Shown: positions 24,563-33,235 of the stretch, piece by piece | Position numbering within the stretch: position 1 is the first letter of the stretch | Layout: the number at the start of each line of letters is the position of its first letter | DNA from: Flavobacteriaceae bacterium CG_4_10_14_3_um_filter_33_47 | GTDB taxonomy: Bacteria; Bacteroidota; Bacteroidia; Flavobacteriales; Flavobacteriaceae | Assembly: GCA_002784145.1 (NCBI GenBank) | Contig: PFKE01000095.1 | Location: 1 to 41,849 of the forward strand | DNA length: 41,849 bases | Reading direction: 5' to 3' | Translations under genes and position numbers: made by a program | The notes under the pieces: model-generated | Told to the model about the DNA's origin: nothing | Databases searched by the model: none | Seen by the model: only the letters and a program-made list of their open reading frames with translations

Positions 24563-25789
24563 TTAAGCTTTATATTCTACTTTTTCGTTTTTAAATAATA
24601 AGGCAAAAAATATAAAAACACCTATGGCAAATAAAGCTGGAAAAAGCCATACATCTTGCCAACTATGTGTGCTATCTGCCAAAATATTTTTATCAACAAT
24701 TTTACCTGCTACCCAAAAACCGACCAACATCCCAACGCCATAAGTTGCTAAGGTTATCAACCCTTGAGCGGCACTTTTAACTTTGTCTCCTGCTTTGGAG
24801 TCGGTATAAATTTGACCAGATACAAAGAAAAAATCATAACAAATACCGTGTAATGCAATTCCTAGAACAATCATAAAAAATAAATCGCCTGCATTGCCAT
24901 AAGCAAATAAAACATATCGTATTGCCCAAGCTAACATCCCAAACAAAATGGTTTTTTTGAAACCATATTTTTTAAAGAAAAATGGCAATAGTAACATAAA
25001 ACCAACTTCGGATATTTGTCCTATTGAAGCCCAAGCCGTTGAGTTTTCAACTTTGAACTCGGTTAAAAAAGGGCTGATGTTCTGGTAATAAAAAGCGAGT
25101 GGAATGCATATTAAAACGGAAGAAATAAAGAACACTAAAAAATTTCTATCCTTTAATAATTTTAAGGCATCTAATCCAAGAATGTCTGAAAAATTAGTTT
25201 TTTCACCTTTACCTTGTGGTGGTGTTTTGGGTAAAACAAAACTAAAAACACCAAGAACAGCAGATGCAACTGCAACCATAGTAAATGTATTGGAAAGCAT
25301 ACCATTCCCTATATTTTCAATGGAATCCCATTTAAAAACAAAACTTATTATTAAACCTGCTAAAATCCAACCTATGGTTCCAAAAACTCTTACCATAGGA
25401 AATTGCTTAGCTGGGTCGCTCATTTGATTAAAGGAAACCGAATTCACTAAAGCCAACGTGGGCATATAGGCAATCATGTAACCCAAAATATACGGATAAA
25501 ACGTTGAAAACTCTGTTGATTGAGACATTTGATACATTAAGAAAGCTCCTATAAGATGTAAGACACCTAAGATTTTTTCTGCGTTAAAAAACTTATCTGC
25601 AATCAATCCAATAATAAATGGTGCAATGATGGCTCCCCATGATTGGGTAGAATATGCCATGCCTGTTTCTGCACCTGTTGCATTTAAATTATTTCCTAAA
25701 AAAGACCCTAATGTTACAAACCATCCGCCCCAAATAAAAAATTCCAGGAACATCATAAAGGACAATTGATATTGAATTGATTTTTTCAT
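24563..25789 (-). CDS. MFS transporter, nucleoside:H+ symporter (NHS) family-like
   Basis: A 408-residue inner-membrane protein with about twelve hydrophobic segments. The N-terminus QLSFMMFLEFFIWGGWFVTL and the GICYDFFFVSGQIYTDSKA segment are typical of NupG/XapB-like permeases. In this locus the cargo is more likely a sugar or keto-sugar than a nucleoside, because all neighbours act on sugars (inference). It lies second in the reverse operon, between two enzyme genes (27- and 12-base gaps). Confidence 0.85.
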   Translation of the reverse strand: MKKSIQYQLSFMMFLEFFIWGGWFVTLGSFLGNNLNATGAETGMAYSTQSWGAIIAPFIIGLIADKFFNAEKILGVLHLIGAFLMYQMSQSTEFSTFYPYILGYMIAYMPTLALVNSVSFNQMSDPAKQFPMVRVFGTIGWILAGLIISFVFKWDSIENIGNGMLSNTFTMVAVASAVLGVFSFVLPKTPPQGKGEKTNFSDILGLDALKLLKDRNFLVFFISSVLICIPLAFYYQNISPFLTEFKVENSTAWASIGQISEVGFMLLLPFFFKKYGFKKTILFGMLAWAIRYVLFAYGNAGDLFFMIVLGIALHGICYDFFFVSGQIYTDSKAGDKVKSAAQGLITLATYGVGMLVGFWVAGKIVDKNILADSTHSWQDVWLFPALFAIGVFIFFALLFKNEKVEYKA

Positions 25790-25816
25790 TTGTGTATGTT
25801 TAGCTCGTTTTTTTAA

Positions 25817-26791
25817 TTATTTTAATGCCATTACAGAATTTAACAACAAATTTTTAGTTGCCAGAATACCTTCATTTTCACTCAATCTGGTTCCTTCATA
25901 TTCAACTCCTATAAAACCAGTATAGCCAGAATCTTTAACCAATTGAATGATTCTTGGGTAATCCAAAGTGGTTTCATTGCCGTTTTCATCAAAATCATAA
26001 GATTTTGCACTCACCGCTTTTGCAGCTGTCAACATCATTTTTATACCTTCATACTTGTCTGGATAGACTTCTTCACATTCTCCCCATTGAGCACCATCTT
26101 TTCTTTTAACACACCAGTTTCCAAAATCTGGCAAGGTACCGCAATTTGGCATATTGACTTGATGTATGGCATCCATTAATTTTGGAGCATCAGAAGATAA
26201 CCAACCATGATTTTCGCATAGTACATTGATGTTTTTTGTAGCTGAATATTCAGATAATTTTTTAAGACCATCTACAACGGTAATTTTCCAAATTTCAGGG
26301 TCATTGGTCCCAAAAGTATTTACTCTTATAGAGTGACATCCTAATTTTTGAGCGGCATCCACCCATTTTTTATGATTTTCAACAGCTTTGTTTCGTTTAA
26401 CCTCATCTGGATCGGCAAGGTCGCCTTCACCATCAACCATAATTAAAACATTGCTCATTCCACTTAATTGACTCATTGTTTTTAAAGAGTCAATTGTTTT
26501 ATCAAATCCTAAAACTTCAATTTGTTTAGAGTATAATCCACTTACATATTCCAAGCCTTCAAAGCCCATGTCTTTTGCCATGGAAGCAAATTGAAAAGGA
26601 TCGCCCTGCTCTTCTATCACAAACTTGTGTAAAGACCATTGCGCTAAAGACCATTTAAAAAAAGGTTTCGTATCGGTTTTGGTTTCTGTATCTATTTCTT
26701 TAGTTTCTTTCTTTTTGCTGTTAACACAGCCTACCAAAAGAAATAAAAAAAGAAGAAAAAATACTTGAGGTGCTTTTCTAGAAAGATTCAT
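25817..26791 (-). CDS. Exported TIM-barrel isomerase/lyase-like lipoprotein
   Basis: A 324-residue protein with a lipoprotein signal (lipobox LVGC, Cys22) and a Lys/Glu/Thr linker, then a xylose-isomerase-like barrel: WSLAQWSLHKFV, GFEGLEYVSGLYS, VLCENHGWLSS (Glu), LPDFGNW (Asp), and GVEYEGTRL (Glu) as metal ligands. Being exported, it probably acts on sugars outside the cytoplasm, in contrast with the cytoplasmic barrel at 22346-23404. It is the first gene of the six-gene reverse operon, 108 bases after the AraC-type regulator. The domain also occurs in hydroxypyruvate isomerases, but the lipoprotein form points away from that. Confidence 0.88.
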   Translation of the reverse strand: MNLSRKAPQVFFLLFLFLLVGCVNSKKKETKEIDTETKTDTKPFFKWSLAQWSLHKFVIEEQGDPFQFASMAKDMGFEGLEYVSGLYSKQIEVLGFDKTIDSLKTMSQLSGMSNVLIMVDGEGDLADPDEVKRNKAVENHKKWVDAAQKLGCHSIRVNTFGTNDPEIWKITVVDGLKKLSEYSATKNINVLCENHGWLSSDAPKLMDAIHQVNMPNCGTLPDFGNWCVKRKDGAQWGECEEVYPDKYEGIKMMLTAAKAVSAKSYDFDENGNETTLDYPRIIQLVKDSGYTGFIGVEYEGTRLSENEGILATKNLLLNSVMALK

Positions 26792-26878
26792 AGTTTTCGT
26801 TAATTAGTTTGTTTAAAAAAATTGAAATTGAAAAATATAAAAACAAATCAGGATTCTTGTGTATATTTATTCAGTGAA

Positions 26879-26896
26879 AGAATTTAGACAAATTCT
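26879..26896 (-). terminator. Weak hairpin after the AraC-type gene
   Basis: A perfect 7-bp AT-rich stem (AGAATTT/AAATTCT, 4-base loop) lies just after the regulator stop codon. The following T-run is poor, so termination would be partial and some read-through into the enzyme operon is possible. Confidence 0.35.
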
Positions 26897-26899
26897 CTT

Positions 26900-27922
26900 C
26901 TAAAAAATAAGCTCTAACATTTTTTGTCGGTATTCAAGCGGTGTACACTTTTCTTGTTTTTTAAATACCGTTGAAAAATATTGACTGGTTGAAAAGCCAC
27001 AGGCAAAAGCCACTTCAGAAACCGTAAGAAATTCATTTGTTCTTAAAATTTGCTTTGATAGCTCGATACGCTTTATCATTAAATATCGCATGGGAGTTAA
27101 ATTGGTCAACTGCTTGCAATGATGTGTAAATCTAGTTAATCCAACACCGGCAGATTTAGACATGTCTTCAATGGTCCAAGCTTCAGATAAATTATTATCC
27201 AGTTCACTTAAAAACAATCTGACACTTCTGGAGCTATCGGTAAGCTCTTCGTTAAGTTCTACCTCATCTTCAACCAATAAGTCTAAAAGAAGAATCAATA
27301 AATAATTAATCAACAGCCTTATTCTTGATGAATTACTTCCATTATTATCTGTATCTACAGCTTTTCCAATACGCTGAAAGCAATCTCTTATTCGTTTGTC
27401 CGCTTTCCACATGACTTTCTCATTCTGTCTGAGTATCATGGTGAGCTTTTCAAGATCATTTGGTGCCAACATAATCCAATCTGGCCAGACCCAATTTTGA
27501 TGCGGTCTTCGAACCTCTAAATCTAAAATTACCCAATAAAACTTTCCCATTCCAATGGTAGGATTGCCTACTTTATGGGCTTCCCATGGCCTTGTAATGG
27601 TGAGGTAATTAGGCAAAAGATCCATTTGTTGATTTTGTTGGGCATAAGGCATGGTGCCGGATTCTAAAAAATGAATTTCAATCCCTTCATTTCTGTGCCA
27701 GTCCAAACCCCAATCCTGAGGTTCACTGGCATCCCAATACCCTACACTATTTAATCCTAAAGTATCATCTGTTAATCTGTCTCCAGGATATGTAAATCTG
27801 GCTAAAGCTTTTAATTTTAGTTTTTTTCTTTTAACAGCATCAATAAGAGGTAAGCAGGTATCTGCTTGATAAACGATGCCATCTGCTTCAAAAGGTGTTA
27901 TTTTTTGTATATTTATCTTCAC
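26900..27922 (-). CDS. AraC-family transcriptional regulator
   Basis: A 340-residue regulator. The N-terminal part has a cupin-like effector domain (about residues 60-130, HRNEGIEIHFLESGTM), and the C-terminal 100 residues form the double helix-turn-helix: WTIEDMSKSAGVGLTRFTHHCKQ and VSEVAFACGFSTSQYFSTVFKK. It sits between two divergent sugar-metabolism operons and is the obvious controller of both. The 105-base gap to the forward operon holds TTAATTTG (7 of 8 to TAnnTTTG), a possible promoter element. The effector is presumably a sugar or keto-sugar. Confidence 0.93.
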   Translation of the reverse strand: MKINIQKITPFEADGIVYQADTCLPLIDAVKRKKLKLKALARFTYPGDRLTDDTLGLNSVGYWDASEPQDWGLDWHRNEGIEIHFLESGTMPYAQQNQQMDLLPNYLTITRPWEAHKVGNPTIGMGKFYWVILDLEVRRPHQNWVWPDWIMLAPNDLEKLTMILRQNEKVMWKADKRIRDCFQRIGKAVDTDNNGSNSSRIRLLINYLLILLLDLLVEDEVELNEELTDSSRSVRLFLSELDNNLSEAWTIEDMSKSAGVGLTRFTHHCKQLTNLTPMRYLMIKRIELSKQILRTNEFLTVSEVAFACGFSTSQYFSTVFKKQEKCTPLEYRQKMLELIF

Positions 27923-28027
27923 TGAAAAAAATTAAACACAATTATTATGCAAAATACTTAATTTGGCGAGAAATGTATAATTTATAAAGCATTTAATTAT
28001 CAACTTAATAAAAAAATTCATACTTAA

Positions 28028-29752
28028 ATGATTAATAGCAAATTTAAAGTTTCAAATGAAGAATACGATGCTATTGTAGTTGGCACAGGTATTTCAGGAG
28101 GTTGGGCTGCCAAAGAATTATGTGAAAACGGCTTAAAAACATTGGTTCTTGAGCGTGGCAGAATGGTTAAACATATTGAAGACTATCCAACTGCACACCT
28201 TGATCCTTGGGATTTTCCTAATGGTGGTGCGGCTACTCAAGAAACCAAAGAACGAATGCACAAACAGCATAGAACTGGCTATGTAACTCAAGAAGCCCGT
28301 AAACATTTTTTTGTAGATGATTTGAAGCATCCTTATAATGAAGACAGACGTTTTGACTGGATTAGAGGCTATCATGTAGGTGGTCGTTCTTTAATGTGGG
28401 GAAGACAAAGTTATAGATTAAGTGATATTGATTTTGAAGCCAATAAAAAAGACGGTATTGCTGTAGACTGGCCTGTGCGTTATAAAGATATTGAACCTTG
28501 GTATGATAAAGTTGAAGAATTTATTGGGGTTAGTGGTGAAAACTTAGGATTGCAACAACTGCCAGACCAAAAGTTATTGAAACCCATGAACCTTAATTGT
28601 GTTGAAGAACATTTTAAAAGTAAAGTTGCTGAAAATTTTGATGACGGCAGACTTATAACCATTGGTAGAACAGCACATATTACAGAAGGCACAAAACCTG
28701 GTTTAGGAAGAAGCACTTGTCAATATAGAAACAGATGTATGAGAGGTTGCCCATTTGGAGCTTATTTTAGCAGTAATTCCTCAACACTTCCAACGGCCGA
28801 AGCTACTGGAAACATGACTTTAAGACCGAACTCCATCGTGCATGAAGTTATCTATGATGATACTACCAAACAAGCAACAGGTGTAAAGGTCATAGATGCT
28901 GAAACTAAAGAATCTGTGGTGTATCAAGCTAAAGTTATTTTCTTATGCGCATCATCTATGGCATCGGCCTCCATTTTGCTTCAATCAAAATCCGAACGTT
29001 TTCCAAACGGTTTAGGAAATGATAGTGGTGAGCTAGGACATAATGTTATGGACCATCATTTTCATGTAGGAGCTCAAGCAAAAGCTGATGGGTTTGAGGA
29101 TAAATATACCAAAGGCAGAAGAGCCAATGGCATTTATATTCCAAGATTTAGAAATCTTGGAGGCAAAACAAATACTAACGAATTTATTAGAGGCTATGGC
29201 TATCAAGGTAGTGCTACTAGAAGTAACATGTCAGAATCTGTTGCCGAATTAAAATATGGCCCAAAATTAAAAGAAGCCATTTTAAAACCTGGCGAGTGGA
29301 ATATTGGCATAACCGCCTTTGGAGAAACCCTTCCTGACCATAAAAATAGGATGTATTTAGATTATGATAAACTAGACGAATGGGGCTTACCAACTATAAC
29401 TTTTGACGCAGATTTCGGCGAAAACGAGCTAGCCATGCGCAAAGACATGAAAGAACAAGCCGTAAAAATGTTAGAAGCTGCAGGGTTTAAAGATGTTCAA
29501 GGTTATGATAATGCAGAAGGTAGAGCTATGGGATTGGGCATTCATGAAATGGGAACCGCCAGAATGGGTAGAGACCCTAAAACCTCCGTTTTAAATGAAT
29601 ACAACCAAATTCATGCCTGTAAAAACGTGTATGTTACAGATGGTGCTTTTATGACCTCAGCCGGTTGCCAAAACCCATCATTAACCTATATGGCATTTAC
29701 AGCCAGAGCCGCAAATCATGCTGCAGAACAATTGAAAAAAAATAACGCCTAA
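28028..29752 (+). CDS. GMC oxidoreductase, putative sugar C3-dehydrogenase large subunit
   Basis: A 574-residue FAD enzyme: FAD-binding start AIVVGTGISGGWAAKEL, GGRSLMWGRQ, and C-terminal GIHEMGTARMG and TSAGCQNPSLTYMAF with the catalytic His/Asn region. A Cys cluster at Cys231, Cys237 and Cys241 (CQYRNRCMRGCPFG) resembles the cysteine ligands of the 3Fe-4S cluster in FAD-dependent glucose dehydrogenases and points to electron transfer away from oxygen. There is no signal peptide; related large subunits are exported with a Tat-targeted small subunit, and that subunit follows 10 bases later. Related enzymes oxidise glycosides at C3. Confidence 0.9.
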   Translation: MINSKFKVSNEEYDAIVVGTGISGGWAAKELCENGLKTLVLERGRMVKHIEDYPTAHLDPWDFPNGGAATQETKERMHKQHRTGYVTQEARKHFFVDDLKHPYNEDRRFDWIRGYHVGGRSLMWGRQSYRLSDIDFEANKKDGIAVDWPVRYKDIEPWYDKVEEFIGVSGENLGLQQLPDQKLLKPMNLNCVEEHFKSKVAENFDDGRLITIGRTAHITEGTKPGLGRSTCQYRNRCMRGCPFGAYFSSNSSTLPTAEATGNMTLRPNSIVHEVIYDDTTKQATGVKVIDAETKESVVYQAKVIFLCASSMASASILLQSKSERFPNGLGNDSGELGHNVMDHHFHVGAQAKADGFEDKYTKGRRANGIYIPRFRNLGGKTNTNEFIRGYGYQGSATRSNMSESVAELKYGPKLKEAILKPGEWNIGITAFGETLPDHKNRMYLDYDKLDEWGLPTITFDADFGENELAMRKDMKEQAVKMLEAAGFKDVQGYDNAEGRAMGLGIHEMGTARMGRDPKTSVLNEYNQIHACKNVYVTDGAFMTSAGCQNPSLTYMAFTARAANHAAEQLKKNNA

Positions 29753-29762
29753 AACTTTTAAA

Positions 29763-30359
29763 ATGAAAAGAAGAGAAGCATTAAAAAATTTAGGGTTTGC
29801 CACAGGCTTTTTTGTTGCAACACCAGCCATAGTTAGTATATTGCAAAGTTGCACAAGCGATGTTAAAACCTGGGTTCCAGAATTTTTAACACTTGAACAA
29901 GGCATTGTATTAACTAATTTAGTAGATATTATTTTACCAAAAACCGATTTGCCATCAGCAACAGAGATGAATGTTCCTCAATTCATTGATAAATACGTTA
30001 ATGAAGTGTTAGATATAGAAAGTCAAGAGCAAGTTAAAGCAGCATTTAGCACGATGGTTTCTATACTAAAACCAAAAACAGAAGATCCTATCGATAAATT
30101 AACTCCACAAAATTACAAAGCGCTTTTAGATAAGTATATGTTAATTAAAGGAGAAATTGATGAAGAAAGAGTGGCAAATCCTGAGTCTTTAGAATTGACT
30201 AAATCTGAATTTTTAAATTCTTTAAAATGGATGACTATCAATGCTTATGTTACAACAGAACAAATTGGTGAAACCGTTTTAAAATATGACCCAATTCCAG
30301 CGGCTTACTATTGTGGTGATTTACAAGAATTAACAGGCGGAAGATCTTGGTCTCTTTAA
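29763..30359 (+). CDS. Gluconate 2-dehydrogenase subunit 3-like, Tat-exported small subunit
   Basis: A 198-residue protein starting MKRREALKNLGFATGFFVAT: a twin-arginine motif (RREALK) followed by a hydrophobic stretch and a cysteine in ILQSC. The mature part (TLEQGIVLTNLVDIILPKTD) matches the family of small subunits partnering membrane FAD sugar dehydrogenases. It would export the folded FAD-loaded GMC subunit. No cytochrome c subunit gene follows, unlike in some three-subunit complexes, so the final electron acceptor must lie elsewhere. Confidence 0.88.
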   Translation: MKRREALKNLGFATGFFVATPAIVSILQSCTSDVKTWVPEFLTLEQGIVLTNLVDIILPKTDLPSATEMNVPQFIDKYVNEVLDIESQEQVKAAFSTMVSILKPKTEDPIDKLTPQNYKALLDKYMLIKGEIDEERVANPESLELTKSEFLNSLKWMTINAYVTTEQIGETVLKYDPIPAAYYCGDLQELTGGRSWSL

Positions 30360-30380
30360 CACTATAAGGTTTTTTCTTGT

Positions 30381-31169
30381 ATGAATATTACTCGTTTTAT
30401 TGTTAAATTATTTGTTTCAGTTTTATTAGTTTTTCTTTTAACCAATTGTCAAAATAAAGATAAAAAAGGTGAAGAAAACTGGATAAAACTTTTTAATGGC
30501 AAAGACTTAACTGGATGGATAGTAAAAATAGGTGGTCATTCGTTAAACGAAAATATTCACAATACTTTTAGAGTTAAAGATGGACTTTTAAAAGTTTCAT
30601 ATGATGGTTATGAAGATTTTGGAGAATCATTTGGTCATATTTTTTATAAAAACCCTTTTTCAAATTATATTTTAAAATTGCAATATAGGTTTGTAGGTGA
30701 ACAAGTTAAAGGTGGACAAGATTGGGCTAAAAAAAATAGTGGCGTCATGATTCACTCACAATCACCAGAAAGTATGGATTTAAATCAAGCCTTTCCGGTT
30801 TCATTAGAAGTTCAATTATTAGGCGGTATTGAAAAACCTATAGAACGTTCAACAGGCAATCTTTGTACTCCCGGAATGCATGTTACTATAAATGATACAT
30901 TCACTACAGAACATTGTATCCCTTCAAACGGACCAACGTTTTATGGAGATGAATGGATTGATTTAGAAATTGAAGTACATCATGATTCATTAATCATTCA
31001 CAGAATAAATGGAAAGGAAGTTATTAAATACTCAAAACCCATATTTGGTGGTGAATTTAACACAAACTTTCAGGAAGGTAACCCTGTAAAAGGTGGTTAT
31101 ATTTCATTACAAAGTGAAAGTCATCCTATTGAATTTAAAAATATAAAATTGTTAGAGCTAAAGTCATAA
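30381..31169 (+). CDS. DUF1080 (3-keto-disaccharide hydrolase domain) lipoprotein
   Basis: A 262-residue lipoprotein (signal peptide with Cys23 in LLTNC). The domain shows WIKLFNGKDLTGWIVK, NTFRVKDGLLKV, SGVMIHSQSPESM, SLEVQLLG and a final GGYISLQSESHPIEFKNIKLLEL. It is the third DUF1080 protein in the locus and the only one in the forward operon, directly after the GMC enzyme and its subunit. A likely role is cleaving the glycosidic bond of the 3-keto product at the cell surface or in the periplasm. Confidence 0.88.
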   Translation: MNITRFIVKLFVSVLLVFLLTNCQNKDKKGEENWIKLFNGKDLTGWIVKIGGHSLNENIHNTFRVKDGLLKVSYDGYEDFGESFGHIFYKNPFSNYILKLQYRFVGEQVKGGQDWAKKNSGVMIHSQSPESMDLNQAFPVSLEVQLLGGIEKPIERSTGNLCTPGMHVTINDTFTTEHCIPSNGPTFYGDEWIDLEIEVHHDSLIIHRINGKEVIKYSKPIFGGEFNTNFQEGNPVKGGYISLQSESHPIEFKNIKLLELKS

Positions 31170-31189
31170 TCTTTAAAAACCACCCATAA

Positions 31190-32638
31190 ATGAAAACAAA
31201 CCATAAAACAGACAGACGTTCATTTATTAAAAAATCAACCTTAACAGCACTCGGAATTTCAATCATCCCAAGACATGTCTTAGGTCGAGGTTTTATGGCT
31301 CCTAGTGATAGACTGAACATAGCTATCGTTGGAGCTGGTGGCAAAGGGTTAAGCGATACCATTAATGTTTACAACCATGGCGCATCCAATATAGCGGCCA
31401 TTTGTGATGTAGATTGGTCCAGAGCGTCAAAAGCTTTTGAATTGTTTCCAAATGCCAAAAAATTTAAAGATTACCGGATCCTTTTGGAGGACATGAAAGA
31501 TATTGATGCCATTACGGTATCTACACCAGATCATACACATGCCGTCATTACATTAGCTGCCATGCAATTAAACAAACATGTCTATGTCCAAAAACCTTTA
31601 ACACACAGTATTTATGAAGCACGTGTGCTTACTGAAGCCGCTAATAGATATCAAATAGTATCACAAATGGGAAACCAAGGCGCTTCAGGTAAAGGAGTAC
31701 AAACCATGATAGAATGGTTTAATTCTGGGATCATTGGAACCGTAAATCAAGTTCACGTGTGGACCAATAGACCGGTTTGGCCACAAGGCATTAAAACTCC
31801 CACAGAAAAACCAGCAGTGTTAGATGGTTTGGATTGGGATTCATGGATTGGTCCAGCTCAATGGGTAGATTATCATCCGTTATACCATCCATTTAAATGG
31901 CGTGGTTGGTGGAATTTTGGAACTGGTGCTCTTGGCGATATGGGTTGTCATTTAATGGATCCGCCTTATAGGGTTTTAGGGCTAGGGTATCCTACCGAAG
32001 TAGAAAGTAGCATAGGATCAATTTTCACCCAAGATTGGACCCCGGATTATTACCCAGAATCCTGTCCGCCTTCATCAAGAACACAATTAAAATTTGCTGC
32101 TACCGATAAAAATCCATCTGAGGTAAAACTAAACTGGACTGATGGTGGTTTACGTCCGTTTCATCCAGAATTGATTCCAGCAGACCATCCAATTGGTGAT
32201 GAAGATAGTTCAAATGGTGTTATTATGATGGGCGATAAAGGAATTATGACTTGTGGAACTTATGGTTTAAACCCTAAAATATATTTAAATACAGGTGAGC
32301 TTATTAAGCCAACAGCTTTAACAGACGATGACAAACCATCATTACCAGAAAATGGACATCAAGCAAAATGGGTTGAAGCCTGTAAAGATGGTTTTGGAAG
32401 TAAAAAACATAAATCGTTAACGTCTTCCTTTGATTTTGCTGGCCCACTTACAGAATCTATTTTAATGGGCAACTTGGCTATAAGAAGTTATAATTACAGA
32501 GAAAAAATTGGGAATGCCTTTGAATATCCTGGTCGCAAAAAATTACTTTGGGATGGTATTCATATGAAAATAACCAATTTCGAACCTGCTAATCAATTCG
32601 TAAAACGAACTTACAGAGAAGGTTGGAAATTGGATTAA
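31190..32638 (+). CDS. Tat-exported Gfo/Idh/MocA oxidoreductase
   Basis: A 482-residue protein with a classical twin-arginine signal (DRRSFIKKSTLTALG). The Rossmann start IAIVGAGGKGLSDTIN is followed by VQKPLTHSIYEA, in which the usual Glu-Lys-Pro is Gln-Lys-Pro, and by GTGALGDMGCHLMDPPY in the substrate site. Export in folded form implies that tightly bound NAD(H) is carried along and recycled in situ, as known for GH109-like and glucose-fructose oxidoreductase relatives. It could therefore be either an oxidoreductase or a redox-assisted glycosidase. It ends the four-gene forward operon. Confidence 0.9.
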   Translation: MKTNHKTDRRSFIKKSTLTALGISIIPRHVLGRGFMAPSDRLNIAIVGAGGKGLSDTINVYNHGASNIAAICDVDWSRASKAFELFPNAKKFKDYRILLEDMKDIDAITVSTPDHTHAVITLAAMQLNKHVYVQKPLTHSIYEARVLTEAANRYQIVSQMGNQGASGKGVQTMIEWFNSGIIGTVNQVHVWTNRPVWPQGIKTPTEKPAVLDGLDWDSWIGPAQWVDYHPLYHPFKWRGWWNFGTGALGDMGCHLMDPPYRVLGLGYPTEVESSIGSIFTQDWTPDYYPESCPPSSRTQLKFAATDKNPSEVKLNWTDGGLRPFHPELIPADHPIGDEDSSNGVIMMGDKGIMTCGTYGLNPKIYLNTGELIKPTALTDDDKPSLPENGHQAKWVEACKDGFGSKKHKSLTSSFDFAGPLTESILMGNLAIRSYNYREKIGNAFEYPGRKKLLWDGIHMKITNFEPANQFVKRTYREGWKLD

Positions 32639-32654
32639 TTATTTTAGTTGCTGT

Positions 32655-33176
32655 TTACTTAACAATAAAAAGCCCTCGCATCATGGCATAATGTGCCGGA
32701 AAACTGCACAAAAATTCGTATGTCCCTATCTCAGGTGCATCAAATTCTATGGTTGTTACTTGCCCGCCACCTATAATGTCCGTATGTGCAATAACATCTT
32801 CAGTCCCTTTTGGGATGTATTTATTATCTTTTTGAGTTGACGCCGCTATAGCAAACGCAATTAAATCAACCTCTGGTTTTAATAACACAAAATTATGACC
32901 CATTACATTCACATCTAATTTACCTATGTGCCTTAATGTAAGTCTCACTTTTTGACCCGCTTTAACTTTAATTTCTTTAAGATTAAACTGCATCATATCA
33001 TTCGCAGTTAAAACAATATTAGCAACATTGTCATCTGCTTTATTTGTTTCAGCTTCTTTCTGTGCAGCCGATTTTTCATACGAAAAACCTTCTGTCTTTT
33101 TTTCTTCTTTACCGCCACAATTAAAAAATAATGCAGCAGATAAAAGAGCTAATAATTTAATTTTAATACTTTTCAT
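32655..33176 (-). CDS. Azurin-like blue copper lipoprotein
   Basis: A 173-residue protein with a short signal ending at Cys20 (FFNCGG), a charged Lys/Glu/Ala linker (residues 21-50) and a cupredoxin domain. Type 1 copper ligands are visible with azurin spacing: His94 (MGHNF), Cys157, His162 and Met166 (CSFPAHYAMMRG). It would carry single electrons in the periplasm. It lies convergent with the Tat-exported Gfo/Idh/MocA gene (16-base gap), so cotranscription with the sugar locus is excluded. Flavobacterial azurins often serve respiration, so neighbourhood may be coincidental. Confidence 0.93.
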   Translation of the reverse strand: MKSIKIKLLALLSAALFFNCGGKEEKKTEGFSYEKSAAQKEAETNKADDNVANIVLTANDMMQFNLKEIKVKAGQKVRLTLRHIGKLDVNVMGHNFVLLKPEVDLIAFAIAASTQKDNKYIPKGTEDVIAHTDIIGGGQVTTIEFDAPEIGTYEFLCSFPAHYAMMRGLFIVK

Positions 33177-33235
33177 TTTCTATATTTTAATCGGTCTAAA
33201 ATAAAAAATTAAGACTTGATTTTCTAATTAAACGT

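Noticed and set aside
20800-32638. Sugar locus examined as a polysaccharide utilisation locus
   Set aside because: There is no SusC/SusD pair, no sulfatase and no recognisable glycoside hydrolase or lyase gene.
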